In this document: one piece after another, positions 31,952 to 41,889 of the stretch | Position numbering within the stretch: position 1 is the first letter of the stretch | How the letters are laid out: each line of letters begins with the position of its first letter | Assembly (NCBI GenBank): GCA_910583855.1 | Contig: CAJTYL010000005.1 | Coordinates: forward strand, 73,965 to 137,964 | From: an uncultured Christensenella sp. | GTDB lineage: Bacteria; Bacillota; Clostridia; Christensenellales; Borkfalkiaceae | DNA: 64,000 nucleotides | Direction of reading: 5' to 3' | Translations under genes and position numbers: made by a program | Notes under the pieces: model-generated | Told to the model about the DNA's origin: nothing | What the model saw: only the letters and a program-made list of their open reading frames with translations | Database searches by the model: none

Positions 31952-34626
31952 AACCGCTTAAATTAGAATTTAAAGGTATAAACAGCTTTTCCGAGCGCAC
32001 GGTAATAGATTTTGCAGGCTTGACAAAAAACGGTATTTTCGGTATTTTCGGCGATACGGGTAGCGGCAAGAGTACTATTTTGGACTGCATAAACTTCGCT
32101 CTGTACGGTAACGTGGAGAGGAGTAAGATAATGACGGACATTATCAATTACCGTTCCGAGTTGGCAGAAGTTAAGTTCGTTTTCAATATTTTGAACGGCG
32201 GTAAACGCAAAACATACACCGTTGAAAGAACCGTAAAAAAAGATAAATACGGAACTCATAAAGCTGCCTTGTACGAAAATGACGGGGCGGATGAGGTTTG
32301 TATCGCCGATAAAGCAAACGCCGTTGAAAAAAAGATAGTTGAAATTTTAGGCGTAGAGGCGGAAGACTTCAGAAAATGTATAGCCCTTCCGCAGGGTGAA
32401 TTTGCGCAGTTCATAAAGTCTACCCCGCGGGACAGACTGGCGCTGATAGAAAGACTGTTTTCGTTGTCCAAATACGGCGACAGATTAAAGGAAAAGCTCA
32501 ACGCCTGCAAAGATGAAGCCGAAGGAGCGTACCAGAATATTTTGGGCAGGCTTGCAGGCTACGAAGATGTATCCGAAAATGCGTTAAATCAAGTATATAT
32601 GGGGGTCAATTTAAAAAAAGCCCTACTTAAAGACAAAAATAAACGTCTAAAAGAGTTAACCGCTAAGTGTGAAAAGCTTAAAGTTTTAAACGAAAAACTT
32701 GCCGAACTTGAAGATACGCAGATTAAACTTACCGAAATGCAGCTTCAAAAGGCCGAAATAGAGGAGCTGAGGAAAGCTTTTTCAGTCCTTCCTATATGCC
32801 GTGAAGTTGTGCGAATAGATACCGAAATAAACGCTAAACTTAATGATATTACGGGGGCAATTGAAAAAAATAGGGGATACGAAGCTCAACTTAGCGAAAC
32901 GTTAAGTGAAATCGAAAAACTTGAAAAGCAGGAAAGCGAAGCAAAGTTTGACGAAGCTATTGCCGAGTGTATTCGGCTTCAAGCCCTATATAATTCATGC
33001 GGTTCTTCTACTGTAAAGTTGGCGGCACTTTCATTAAAGCTGAGTGAAAAACGCAAGGAATACCGAAATAAAGAGGATGAAAAGTTCAGGCTTCAAGAAG
33101 ATAAGAAAAGAATTGAAGCCGAATTGAAGATTGCCGAAAAAGCGCTTGCCGATTGCTTTGGTCAGGATGTTGAAAAAATTGTCAACGTTCAGTTCAAGGG
33201 TGCTGTTTTAAAGGAAGAGTACGTCTATAATCTCGATTATTTTGCGAACTTAAAAAGCGGCATCAAAGTATTTAAAGAGGACTCCCCGTTCTATTCTTAC
33301 GTTGAAAGCGAAGTTAACGGGAAGATTAAAGAATATACCGAGCGCGTGAGTGACGTAAAAGATTTTTCCATAAAAAACGTGAATTGTCAGCTTGAAAAAT
33401 TGCAACAGCTAGAAAAAGAGCGTGACGTAAGACAAAAAGCGGTGAATTCCTGTAACAACAGGCTTCAAAAAATAAACGCGGAAATAGAGATAAACGAAAA
33501 TGAGCTAAAAACATTGCATAAGGAAGGTGTTGAAGTCAAAGCGCAAGCTGACGAAATTAAAGCCGAATTAACGGGTATTTTCGGTGAAAACTGCACTGAT
33601 TATAATATTATTATGAAGCTTAACGACGATAATCTTGAAGTTTTTAAGCGCCAAAAGGAAAATCTTTCTACTAAAATCGAAAAAGCAAAAAATAATAAAG
33701 CAGAGATTGCCGTTTTGCTTGAAAGAGTTAGAACTACCCAATCGGCATGGGAAGAAGAAGTTGCAAAGCTCAGATTGAAGTTTAAAGAAGCTATTAGCCT
33801 TTCGGGATTTGAAAACGTTAAAGATTGCGCGGAGCTGGTAGCAAGGTTTGAAAAATTACCCAATACCGAACAGAGCATTAAAGACTTTGACAAAACTTTT
33901 TCTTTGTTGAAATCCAGAGAGGAAGAGTTGAAAAAAATAGATGGCATTTTGAGCTTTACAGCCGAAGAATATGAGGCCGCTGAATGTGAAAAGTCCAACA
34001 TATCCGAGGGTGTATCTGCTTTAACGGGTGAAATTGCGGTTCTTGAAAGCAGGTGTGCAACTTTAAAAAAGCAACTTGAAGAAAAGCAAGAAATATCAAA
34101 AGAATTCGTTAAAATCGAAAACGAAAGAATCCTTATCGCAAGGCTGAAAGAAACGACAAAAAACAATAAATTTATGGAGTTTATCACAAACGAATATCTT
34201 TACGATATTTCGCGCCTTGCTTCAACTACACTTTTAAATCTTGAAGACGGCAGATATTTTTTAACTTATAAAGATAATAATTTTTACGTTGGCGACAACT
34301 TTGATTGCGGAAACTTGCGCGGGGTAAACACGCTTTCGGGCGGTGAAACTTTTCTCGTTTCGCTTTCTTTGGCGCTTGCGCTTTCCCAAACGATTTGCGC
34401 TAAATCTTTAAAAAACATTGAGTTTTTTTTCCTTGACGAAGGATTCGGGACTTTGGATAATTCGCTTGTGGACACGGTTATGACCGCGCTTGAAAAGTTG
34501 AAAGGCTCGGATTTTACTATCGGCGTTATCAGCCACGTTGAGGAATTAAAACACAGAATAGAAAATAAAATAACAGTTAACAAAGCAACGGAAAGTTACG
34601 GGTCAACCGTAACGGTAAACTGTTGA
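31948..34626 (+). CDS. sbcC: Exonuclease subunit SbcC (no zinc hook seen)
   Basis: 892-residue SMC-like ATPase partner of SbcD. Walker A GDTGSGKSTILD at about 35-46, Q-loop LPQGEFAQFIKS, signature LSGGETFLVSLSLALAL near 797, Walker B FFFLDEGFGTLD near 827 and D/H-loop ISHVEEL. Long coiled coils occupy 180-750. Canonical SbcC carries a C-x-x-C zinc hook at the coiled-coil apex. I find no C-x-x-C anywhere in this protein. The apex region reads DYFANLKSGIKVFKEDSPFY instead. It is also about 150 residues shorter than E. coli SbcC. Confidence 0.94.
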   Translation: MKPLKLEFKGINSFSERTVIDFAGLTKNGIFGIFGDTGSGKSTILDCINFALYGNVERSKIMTDIINYRSELAEVKFVFNILNGGKRKTYTVERTVKKDKYGTHKAALYENDGADEVCIADKANAVEKKIVEILGVEAEDFRKCIALPQGEFAQFIKSTPRDRLALIERLFSLSKYGDRLKEKLNACKDEAEGAYQNILGRLAGYEDVSENALNQVYMGVNLKKALLKDKNKRLKELTAKCEKLKVLNEKLAELEDTQIKLTEMQLQKAEIEELRKAFSVLPICREVVRIDTEINAKLNDITGAIEKNRGYEAQLSETLSEIEKLEKQESEAKFDEAIAECIRLQALYNSCGSSTVKLAALSLKLSEKRKEYRNKEDEKFRLQEDKKRIEAELKIAEKALADCFGQDVEKIVNVQFKGAVLKEEYVYNLDYFANLKSGIKVFKEDSPFYSYVESEVNGKIKEYTERVSDVKDFSIKNVNCQLEKLQQLEKERDVRQKAVNSCNNRLQKINAEIEINENELKTLHKEGVEVKAQADEIKAELTGIFGENCTDYNIIMKLNDDNLEVFKRQKENLSTKIEKAKNNKAEIAVLLERVRTTQSAWEEEVAKLRLKFKEAISLSGFENVKDCAELVARFEKLPNTEQSIKDFDKTFSLLKSREEELKKIDGILSFTAEEYEAAECEKSNISEGVSALTGEIAVLESRCATLKKQLEEKQEISKEFVKIENERILIARLKETTKNNKFMEFITNEYLYDISRLASTTLLNLEDGRYFLTYKDNNFYVGDNFDCGNLRGVNTLSGGETFLVSLSLALALSQTICAKSLKNIEFFFLDEGFGTLDNSLVDTVMTALEKLKGSDFTIGVISHVEELKHRIENKITVNKATESYGSTVTVNC

Positions 34627-34636
34627 GGAGTCCGAT

Positions 34637-36313
34637 ATGCCTAAAATTCTTACGCCCCTATCGCTTTTTAAAAATTTTGACGTCTCGCTTCCTACGTTTC
34701 CCGTCAAATTGTCTTCAACGCAAATTAACGATATGCGTATCGAGCATTTAAACATTTCAGGGCGTGAAACGGGTTGCGGCAGGGTTCAGATTGCCGCTGC
34801 TTTTGCATACGACGTGCAGTCGCCTGCGGCGGGAACAGTTCTTATCTTTCCCGATAGCACTGAAACGATTGACGAAGAAATTTTAAAATTCTTCGTTGCG
34901 CAGGGTTTTACGGCGCTTATGGTTGACTACCGTGGTGAATGGAAGGACGCTACGTTTGTTACGCGATATCCGAGCAACGTTTCTTATGCCAATACCGTAA
35001 AATGCGGCAGGCAAAAAGACTACGTAGACGATAGCGCCGATAAGACGAGTTGGTACGAATGGGTAGGCATAGGACTGTATGCGCAAAAATATATAAAAGA
35101 ACGCACCGGCAGTGACAATATTGCCGTTGTCGGACTTCGCGACGGTGGGGAAATTGCCTGGAAATTAGGTGTTGCGGGTGATTTTTCGTGTATTATCCCC
35201 GTTTGCGCTGCGGGCTGGAAGGCGTATTCCGGAATAAGTAAGTATATGACTGAGGATCCGGTTCTTGACGAGGAAAGATACCGCTTTATAGCCGGTATTG
35301 ATTCTCAGGCGTACGCTCCGCACGTTAAATGTCCCGTTTTGATGCTGTGTTCTACAAACGATCCCCGTTTCGACTACGACCGTGCTTATGATACGTTTTC
35401 ACGTATAAATCAGCAATATATTAAAGATAGCGCGATTGCTTTTTCCGTTAAGAGCAGCGCAAGCATAGGCGCAAAGAGCATAGCGGATATGTTCCTCATG
35501 CTCGATAAAAACCTGAAGAAAAGGCAGGTTTTTATTCCAAAACCGCCTGAAGTTTCCGTATTCGTGGACGAAAAGTCCAATTTGGTTGCAAAAGTTACAT
35601 TTGACAATAAAGGAATCGCGGAAAGCTGTAAGCTTTACTTAGCGGAAGACTGCATCGATTCCACGCTTAGGGAGTGGTGCGTATGTACTGAAAAGTCAAG
35701 AAAAGCGGAAAATATATTTGAGTATTACCTTAACGTTTACGAAAAAACAACGACTATTTTCGTGCTTTGTCGCGTACGTTATTTGAACGGCTTTACTGTT
35801 TGGTCGAAAATGATCGTGAAGAAAATAAGTGGATTGTTTAGAAATACGCAATGTAAATGTCGTGTTATGTACAACGATAAGGACGCTGCCGACGATTTTG
35901 CCGTGGCTGATTCTTCGTCTTTATCGATTGGCGGTATTTTCTTTCCGGACGAATCGGTTCTTCCAAGGTTTGTAACCAAAACACGCGGTATAAAAGGACT
36001 GTATTCTCCGTGCGGACTTTCCACGTTCAGAATGAGCAATCCCAAATTTGCACCGTCAAAAAACAGCGTACTTTCAATTGACTTTTTCTGCGACGAAACC
36101 TCAGTTTTAACTCTCACGTTTATCGACATTGTGTCCGGTGAGCAGTATGTTAACGAAATAAACGTAGTAGGCGGAGCTTGGCAGACTATCATTTCCGAAA
36201 GTAAGAACTTCAAGACGGAAAGCGGGGTGCCTCTGTCTGACTTTACGGGGGATTTGAAATTCACTTTAACTTGCGAAGTCGGATACGCTGTGAATAATAT
36301 TATGTGGCTATAA
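34637..36313 (+). CDS. Alpha/beta-hydrolase-like protein, probably catalytically altered
   Basis: 558 residues. The N-terminal 290 residues fold like a dienelactone hydrolase/acetyl-xylan esterase domain (GTVLIFPDSTETID, GFTALMVDYRGEW, CPVLMLCSTNDPRFD). The nucleophile elbow reads GLRDGGEIAW, with Asp where Ser is expected, and the C-terminal histidine is not apparent. A second, beta-rich half of about 260 residues (PPEVSVFVDEKSNLVAKVTF onward, ending VGYAVNNIMWL) looks like two binding modules. No signal peptide. GAGGAG precedes the ATG, 10 nt after sbcC. Function unknown. Confidence 0.7.
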   Translation: MPKILTPLSLFKNFDVSLPTFPVKLSSTQINDMRIEHLNISGRETGCGRVQIAAAFAYDVQSPAAGTVLIFPDSTETIDEEILKFFVAQGFTALMVDYRGEWKDATFVTRYPSNVSYANTVKCGRQKDYVDDSADKTSWYEWVGIGLYAQKYIKERTGSDNIAVVGLRDGGEIAWKLGVAGDFSCIIPVCAAGWKAYSGISKYMTEDPVLDEERYRFIAGIDSQAYAPHVKCPVLMLCSTNDPRFDYDRAYDTFSRINQQYIKDSAIAFSVKSSASIGAKSIADMFLMLDKNLKKRQVFIPKPPEVSVFVDEKSNLVAKVTFDNKGIAESCKLYLAEDCIDSTLREWCVCTEKSRKAENIFEYYLNVYEKTTTIFVLCRVRYLNGFTVWSKMIVKKISGLFRNTQCKCRVMYNDKDAADDFAVADSSSLSIGGIFFPDESVLPRFVTKTRGIKGLYSPCGLSTFRMSNPKFAPSKNSVLSIDFFCDETSVLTLTFIDIVSGEQYVNEINVVGGAWQTIISESKNFKTESGVPLSDFTGDLKFTLTCEVGYAVNNIMWL

Positions 36314-36322
36314 GGTGGTTTG

Positions 36323-36973
36323 GTGACAGACGTTGGACTTGAAGCTTCCCGATTTTTCAATGTGCGGGACAGTTTGTATAAAAGAGATAGGCGTTCGCCT
36401 TTAAATATCATTCTCAACATAATTATCGTCTTTTTTTGCGTGTTACTGGCTCTTGAGCTGTCGTTTAACGCTTTATTCGGTGGAATTTACGTTATCGATA
36501 AGTCCATGACTCCGACTTTGATTGGTGCGTCTACGGCTACGAGCGCGGGCGGTGATTTTATTTACATCGATAAATCCGCAAAACCTAACTATGGCGATAT
36601 AGTAGTTGTTTACAGGGAAACGGGTGATGGAACGAAGGGGAACATTATTAAGCGTGTGGTTGCGTTCGGAGGCGACACCGTTGAGTTGATTAACGGAGTT
36701 TTAAAAGTGAACGGAGAAGTTGTGGACGAAAGCTACCTTGACCCAAACTATAATATACCGAACGACGATTACAACTCTTACGGTGAACATACCGTGTCTG
36801 ACGGCTGTATGTTCCTTTTGGGCGATAACAGAAACGTCAGTAGCGATAGTCGTCAGGGGATTGATTATCCGATGGAGAATCTTGTCGGCGTTGTGCCGAA
36901 ATGGTCGATTAAACTCAAATCTTTGACAACGAAATTTTATACGTTTTTTAATTTTACGTTTTGGGGTAAATAG
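36323..36973 (+). CDS. lepB: Signal peptidase I
   Basis: 216 residues. One N-terminal transmembrane helix (about 28-50) and an extracytoplasmic S26 protease domain that removes Sec signal peptides. The catalytic Ser is S61 in IDKSMTPTL and the Lys is K110 in NIIKRVVAFGGD. Box E is LGDNRNVSSDSR. I prefer the GTG at 36323, five bases from AAGGTGG, over the TTG immediately before it. It starts nine bases after the hydrolase-like gene. Confidence 0.93.
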   Translation: MTDVGLEASRFFNVRDSLYKRDRRSPLNIILNIIIVFFCVLLALELSFNALFGGIYVIDKSMTPTLIGASTATSAGGDFIYIDKSAKPNYGDIVVVYRETGDGTKGNIIKRVVAFGGDTVELINGVLKVNGEVVDESYLDPNYNIPNDDYNSYGEHTVSDGCMFLLGDNRNVSSDSRQGIDYPMENLVGVVPKWSIKLKSLTTKFYTFFNFTFWGK

Positions 36974-37057
36974 CGATTGCCCCCAACATATGCCTTAACT
37001 AACGCTATTTTTAAAAAAATTATAACGCAAAATATGAATGGATTTTTGAGGTAAAAA

Positions 37058-38836
37058 ATGAAAAGAGAGCAGGTTAAAGAAAAACACAAATGGAGTATTG
37101 AGGATATCTTTACAAGTGACGAAGAATGGGAAAAGTCGTTTGAAAAATTATCAAATTCTATCAATTTTTCAAAGTATGCGGGACGGCTTTCGGACGCTGA
37201 CGTGCTTTTGAAGTTTCTTAAAGCAGTTGATGAATTTAACGCAAGCTTTGAAAGACTTTTCGTTTACGCGCACATGCGCCACGATGAGGATGCAGGCATA
37301 ACAAAATATGCCGCGTTTTATTCAAAGACGGTAGCGCTTAACTCCCGATACGCAACCGAGCTTGCATTTTTCGACCCTGAAATGGCGGCGCAGGATGAAA
37401 GCTACTTAAAGGCGCTTATTGCGGATAAGCGTTTTTCCGATTACGATTACGATTTAAAGAGAATTATCGCCCGTAAACCGCACGTTTTGTCGCATGCCGA
37501 AGAAAGGCTTATAGGTATGTCGGGCGAGTTGCTGGACGCTTTCTATGAAACTTTTACTTTTATAGATAATCTTGACCTACCATTGCCTGAAATTGAATGG
37601 GAGGGAAAAATCGCAAAGCTCAGCCACGGGCTGTACGGAATTATTCTTCATTCCGAAAACCGTGGAAAGCGCAAAGAAGCGTACGAAAAGTATTACGGCG
37701 CTTATACTTCTCTTATCAATACCTTGACGTCGGTCTACTACGGCAACGTAAAAAAAGACGTGTTTTTAAGCAAAGCTTATAAGTTTAATTCTTGCTTGGA
37801 GCACGCGCTGTTTTCCGAGGACGTTGACAGGAATGTCTATGATAACCTTTTAAAGGCAGTCGACGACAATCTTCCTGCGATGCATCGTTATATCGCGGAC
37901 AGGAAAAAGATTTTAGGTTACGATAAACAGTATTTTTACGATATTTACGCACCTTTGGTTGACGGCGTGGACGTGAAATATTCGTACGATGAAGCGTACG
38001 AACTCGTAATTAAAGGACTTGCACCCCTCGGCAAGGAATATCAGAACCTATTGAAGATGGGTTATGACGAAAGATGGCTTGACGTAGAAGAAACCGACGG
38101 TAAGCGCGGAGGAGCGTATAGCATCGGATGTCCTGACTGCCATCCGTTCGTTTTATTGAACTACCAACCGACGTTGCACGAAGCGTTTACGATTGCTCAC
38201 GAAATGGGACACGCGCTGCACACCTATTTCTCACAGAAGAATCAGCCATTTGCAAAAAGTCAATATAAAATCTTCGTTGCCGAGGTCGCAAGCACGGTAA
38301 ACGAAACTTTGCTTTTAAAATATATGCTTAAAGAAGCACAGAATGAAAACTTGCGGAAATACCTCCTCAATTATTATCTTGACAGCATTCGCGCAACCTT
38401 GCACAGACAGACGATGTTTGCCGAATTTGAAAGCGACGTGCACTCGCTTGCTGAAAAGGGAGAGCCGCTCACGAAAGAATTACTGTGCTCCGTTTACGCA
38501 GATATCGGTAAAAAGTATTACGGCGAGGAAATCGAGCACGACTATAATATTTCTTGCGAGTGGATGAGAATACCGCATTTTTATAACGCGTTTTACGTTT
38601 ATAAATACGCAACGGGAATAACTGCCGCAATCAATATCGCAAAGAGGATATTGACGGAAGGCGAGCCTGCGGTTAAAGATTATTTCAAATTCCTCTCAGG
38701 CGGCGGCTCTACCGACCCCGTATCGCTTTTACGACTTGCGGGCGTGGACTTATCGGAACCCCAACCGTTTGAAGTTGCTATGCGTGAGTTCGACGAAACG
38801 CTTACTGAATTTGAAAAGTTAATGGACATTCATTAA
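37058..38836 (+). CDS. pepF: Oligoendopeptidase F
   Basis: 592-residue M3-family zinc metallopeptidase degrading 7-17-residue peptides in the cytoplasm. The zinc site is H381-E-M-G-H385 within TIAHEMGHALHTYF, with the third ligand Glu in AEVASTVNETLL. The N-terminal helical lobe (WSIEDIFTSDEEWEKSF) and C-terminal YATGITAAINIAKRI are typical. TTTTTGAGG precedes the ATG. Confidence 0.96.
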   Translation: MKREQVKEKHKWSIEDIFTSDEEWEKSFEKLSNSINFSKYAGRLSDADVLLKFLKAVDEFNASFERLFVYAHMRHDEDAGITKYAAFYSKTVALNSRYATELAFFDPEMAAQDESYLKALIADKRFSDYDYDLKRIIARKPHVLSHAEERLIGMSGELLDAFYETFTFIDNLDLPLPEIEWEGKIAKLSHGLYGIILHSENRGKRKEAYEKYYGAYTSLINTLTSVYYGNVKKDVFLSKAYKFNSCLEHALFSEDVDRNVYDNLLKAVDDNLPAMHRYIADRKKILGYDKQYFYDIYAPLVDGVDVKYSYDEAYELVIKGLAPLGKEYQNLLKMGYDERWLDVEETDGKRGGAYSIGCPDCHPFVLLNYQPTLHEAFTIAHEMGHALHTYFSQKNQPFAKSQYKIFVAEVASTVNETLLLKYMLKEAQNENLRKYLLNYYLDSIRATLHRQTMFAEFESDVHSLAEKGEPLTKELLCSVYADIGKKYYGEEIEHDYNISCEWMRIPHFYNAFYVYKYATGITAAINIAKRILTEGEPAVKDYFKFLSGGGSTDPVSLLRLAGVDLSEPQPFEVAMREFDETLTEFEKLMDIH

Positions 38837-38903
38837 ATATAACAATACCAAAACAGCCCCAATAATGGGACAAAATCAATAATATTAGGATTTGTGAAGT
38901 ACT

Positions 38904-40382
38904 ATGTCAGACAAAAATAACGTTATGCCCAACAATTTGGACGCCGAACAGGCGCTTTTGGGATGTATGCTTATCGACAACGAAATATTGCCGGAAGTTT
39001 TGGACGCGCTAACCGATAACGATTTTTATCAGGATTCTCATAAATTTATTATCAGTGCGATAAAGCTTACCTTTGCGGACAGAAAGCCTGTCGATATCGT
39101 TACGCTTTCGGACAGATTGGAGAGCGACGGCAACCTGCAGAAGGCGGGCGGGATAAGCTATCTAACAGAGCTCGTGCAAATTACGCCTTCCGCTGCAAAT
39201 TATAAATATTATCTCGATATCGTAAAGCGGGACAGTGTAAACAGAAATCTTATTCGTGCGGCGAGGGATATTGCGGATTTTTCCAAATCGAGCGACGATT
39301 CTTTAAAAAGCATTCAATTTGCGGAAGAAAAAATTTATTCGGTATCACAGGTTAACGATACTTCTACAATTAAGGATATACGTGAGAGCGACGGACTTGA
39401 TATTGTTTTTGAAAAGTTCCAGAAACTTTCCGAGGATAAAGACGCGTATCGCGGCGTTGCGACAGGTTTTAACCGTTTGGACAGACTTACGAACGGCTTA
39501 CAAAAATCCGATCTTATCGTTCTTGCCGCCCGCCCCGGTATGGGTAAAACCTCGCTTGCAATGAACATTGTCGAGCATGCCGCCGTAGTGGACGGTAAGG
39601 TGTGCGCAGTGTTTTCTTTGGAAATGCCCGAAGTTCAGATTATTCAAAGGCTTCTTTGTTCGAACGCGGAAGTCAGTATGTCGGACGCGCTTCAGGGTAA
39701 ACTGTCGGATAACGACTGGAAGCAGCTTGCAAAGGCGAGTGAACGTCTCAGAAAGTGTAAAATCAGCATTGACGACAGTTCGAGAGTTACCCCTGCCGAA
39801 ATTCTTTCAAAGTGCAGAAGAATAAAGGCAAGAAACAACGGTCAACTTGACCTCGTCATGATAGACTATATTCAGCTTATGTCAAGCGGCAAAAAAACGG
39901 GTGAAGAAAACAGAGTGCAGGAAGTTGCGTCAATAACCCGTGATTTGAAGATAATGGCAAAGGAGTTGGACGTTCCCGTAATTGCGCTTTCACAGCTTCG
40001 CCGTATCCAATCGGGGGAGCCTCAGCTTACCGACCTTAGAGAGTCGGGCGCGATAGAGCAGGACGCAGACATGGTAATGTTTATTTCCCGTCCCGACGTA
40101 ACGGCAAGCGAGGACGATTTGAAGAACGGCAAGGTCGTCAAAGGCGAAGCCTTTTTGAATATTGCAAAGAACAGAAACGGCAGCCTTGACAGAATAAGGT
40201 TAAGATTTAAGGGCGAGCTTACCAAATTCGTCAATCCCGAGCTAAACGAGGCTATGGAAGAGCGTGCTCCTTCGCCCAGAACTGCAAGAAACGGTGAGAA
40301 TAAGACGAATGGAAATTTCAACGACCTTCCGCCGATTGACGAAGAGAATATGCCGCCGCTCGACGAAGAGCCTCCGTTTTAA
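38904..40382 (+). CDS. dnaB: Replicative DNA helicase DnaB
   Basis: 492-residue hexameric 5'-3' replication fork helicase (DnaC of Bacillus nomenclature). N-terminal domain: NLDAEQALLGCMLIDNEILPEV. RecA core: Walker A ARPGMGKTSLAMNI near 210, Walker B LVMIDYIQLMS, then LSQLRRIQSGEPQLTDLRES and the arginine-finger region IAKNRNG. An acidic Pro-rich C-terminal tail (LPPIDEENMPPLDEEPPF) is seen in many clostridial homologues. The ribosome site is weak. It lies three bases before the tsaC start. Confidence 0.97.
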   Translation: MSDKNNVMPNNLDAEQALLGCMLIDNEILPEVLDALTDNDFYQDSHKFIISAIKLTFADRKPVDIVTLSDRLESDGNLQKAGGISYLTELVQITPSAANYKYYLDIVKRDSVNRNLIRAARDIADFSKSSDDSLKSIQFAEEKIYSVSQVNDTSTIKDIRESDGLDIVFEKFQKLSEDKDAYRGVATGFNRLDRLTNGLQKSDLIVLAARPGMGKTSLAMNIVEHAAVVDGKVCAVFSLEMPEVQIIQRLLCSNAEVSMSDALQGKLSDNDWKQLAKASERLRKCKISIDDSSRVTPAEILSKCRRIKARNNGQLDLVMIDYIQLMSSGKKTGEENRVQEVASITRDLKIMAKELDVPVIALSQLRRIQSGEPQLTDLRESGAIEQDADMVMFISRPDVTASEDDLKNGKVVKGEAFLNIAKNRNGSLDRIRLRFKGELTKFVNPELNEAMEERAPSPRTARNGENKTNGNFNDLPPIDEENMPPLDEEPPF

Positions 40383-40385
40383 ATT

Positions 40386-41375
40386 ATGATTACCAAAGTT
40401 TTACAAATTGATGAAAGCGCTCTTTCGCTTTCTAAAAAAATAATAGAAAACGGCGGTGTGGTTGCAATCCCCACTGAAACCGTGTACGGCTTGGGTGCGA
40501 ACGCCTTCGATAATGCTGCGGTAGAAAAAATTTTTGAAATAAAGGGGCGCCCTAACGACAATCCGCTAATCGTCCACGTGCATAAGGATTACGATATTTC
40601 CACGCTCGTTGAAGATATTCCCGATTATGCGAAGCTGCTTGCAAAGGCGTTTTTACCCGGTCCTTTGACGATGGTCTATAAAAGCAAGGGGACTGTAAGC
40701 AGTGTGGTTTCTTGCGGGCTTAATACTCTTGCTATAAGAATACCGTCTCACGAGGGCGCGCAAAAGTTTTTAAAATATGTAAATCTCCCTATAGCAGCGC
40801 CGTCCGCGAACGTTTCAAAACATGTCAGCCCGACGACGGCGGAGCACGTTTTTACCGATTTAAACGGCAAAATCGAGCTTATTTTGGACGGAGGGAAGTC
40901 CCAAGGCGGGATAGAGAGCACCGTTCTGGATTGCACGGGCGTGGCTCCCGTAGTTTTAAGAAGCGGACTTATCACGCGTGAAATGATAGCCAAAGTTGTT
41001 GGAGAGTGCGGGGAGTACGTCTATAAAGACGGTATGCGCGCAATTTCTCCGGGGTTGAAGTATAAGCATTATTCGCCAAATTGCAGAACGGTTCTTTTTA
41101 ATTCCGACGAGATCGGTAAAGCCGTTAATCTCTATAACGAAGAGACTTCTAAAGGTGCGAGGGCTTATATTTTATGCGACGGCGAAGCCGCGCGAAAGAT
41201 TAATGTTGCAAACGTTTTGAACCTCGGAGACGGCGAAAACGAAATTGCTTCAAACCTGTATTTAAAATTACGCGAAGGCGAAAAGATAGCCGACATTATT
41301 ATCGCCGTTGCTCCCGAGAAACAGGACGGGGTTATGGTCGGCGTAATGAACCGTTTAACCAAAGCTTGCAGATAA
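40386..41375 (+). CDS. L-threonylcarbamoyladenylate synthase
   Basis: 329-residue Sua5-type enzyme that makes the TC-AMP intermediate for t6A37 in ANN-decoding tRNAs. YrdC domain: GGVVAIPTETVYGLGANAFD, KGRPNDNPLIVHV and LAIRIPSHEGAQKFL. The C-terminal Sua5 domain begins SPGLKYKHYSPNC. The longer Sua5 form is usual in Firmicutes (YwlC/TsaC2), and in Bacillus it is likewise close to ywlE and rpiB, as here. Confidence 0.95.
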   Translation: MITKVLQIDESALSLSKKIIENGGVVAIPTETVYGLGANAFDNAAVEKIFEIKGRPNDNPLIVHVHKDYDISTLVEDIPDYAKLLAKAFLPGPLTMVYKSKGTVSSVVSCGLNTLAIRIPSHEGAQKFLKYVNLPIAAPSANVSKHVSPTTAEHVFTDLNGKIELILDGGKSQGGIESTVLDCTGVAPVVLRSGLITREMIAKVVGECGEYVYKDGMRAISPGLKYKHYSPNCRTVLFNSDEIGKAVNLYNEETSKGARAYILCDGEAARKINVANVLNLGDGENEIASNLYLKLREGEKIADIIIAVAPEKQDGVMVGVMNRLTKACR

Positions 41376-41435
41376 AAGGTTTAACTTGGTTTTCTGCGCT
41401 TTCAGCTTTATAAAATTGTGACGGAGGTCATAATT

Positions 41436-41888
41436 ATGAAAAGAAAAAAGATTTTATTCGTTTGTACGGGTAATACTTGCCGAAGTCCTATGGCGGAGGC
41501 GATACTTCGTACGAAGATTAAACGCAACAAAATAAGGTGGTGGGATGTATCTTCCTGCGGAATTCACGCAGAAGTGGGAGGAACGATCAGCCCGAACAGC
41601 AAAATTGCGCTTGAGGACGTAGGGATTTCCGTTGAAAACTTTAAGCCTCGCCAACTTACGCAAAAGCTTATTGAAAACAGTACGATAGTAATCTGTATGA
41701 CGGAAAGCCAGAAAAAAATGCTTGAAGCTTGCGGCAACGTGTACTGTATAAAGGATATGTGCGGCTACGACGTGCCCGACCCCTACGGTTGCAATCTTGA
41801 TGCGTATAAGGTGACGCGCGACTCAATTTCACGCGCGTGTGATATAATATTGAAAAATTACGTAACCACATATAAGGACGGAGAATAA
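41436..41888 (+). CDS. Low-molecular-weight protein-tyrosine/arginine phosphatase
   Basis: 150 residues. P-loop CTGNTCRSPMAEA near the N-terminus with catalytic Cys and Arg, and the general-acid loop DVPDPYG near the end. The Thr after the catalytic Cys is the residue associated with phosphoarginine specificity in YwlE, so it may reverse McsB phosphorylation. A frame extends six codons upstream from a GTG, but GGAGG at 41423-41427 fits the ATG at 41436. Confidence 0.93.
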   Translation: MKRKKILFVCTGNTCRSPMAEAILRTKIKRNKIRWWDVSSCGIHAEVGGTISPNSKIALEDVGISVENFKPRQLTQKLIENSTIVICMTESQKKMLEACGNVYCIKDMCGYDVPDPYGCNLDAYKVTRDSISRACDIILKNYVTTYKDGE

Positions 41889-41889
41889 T

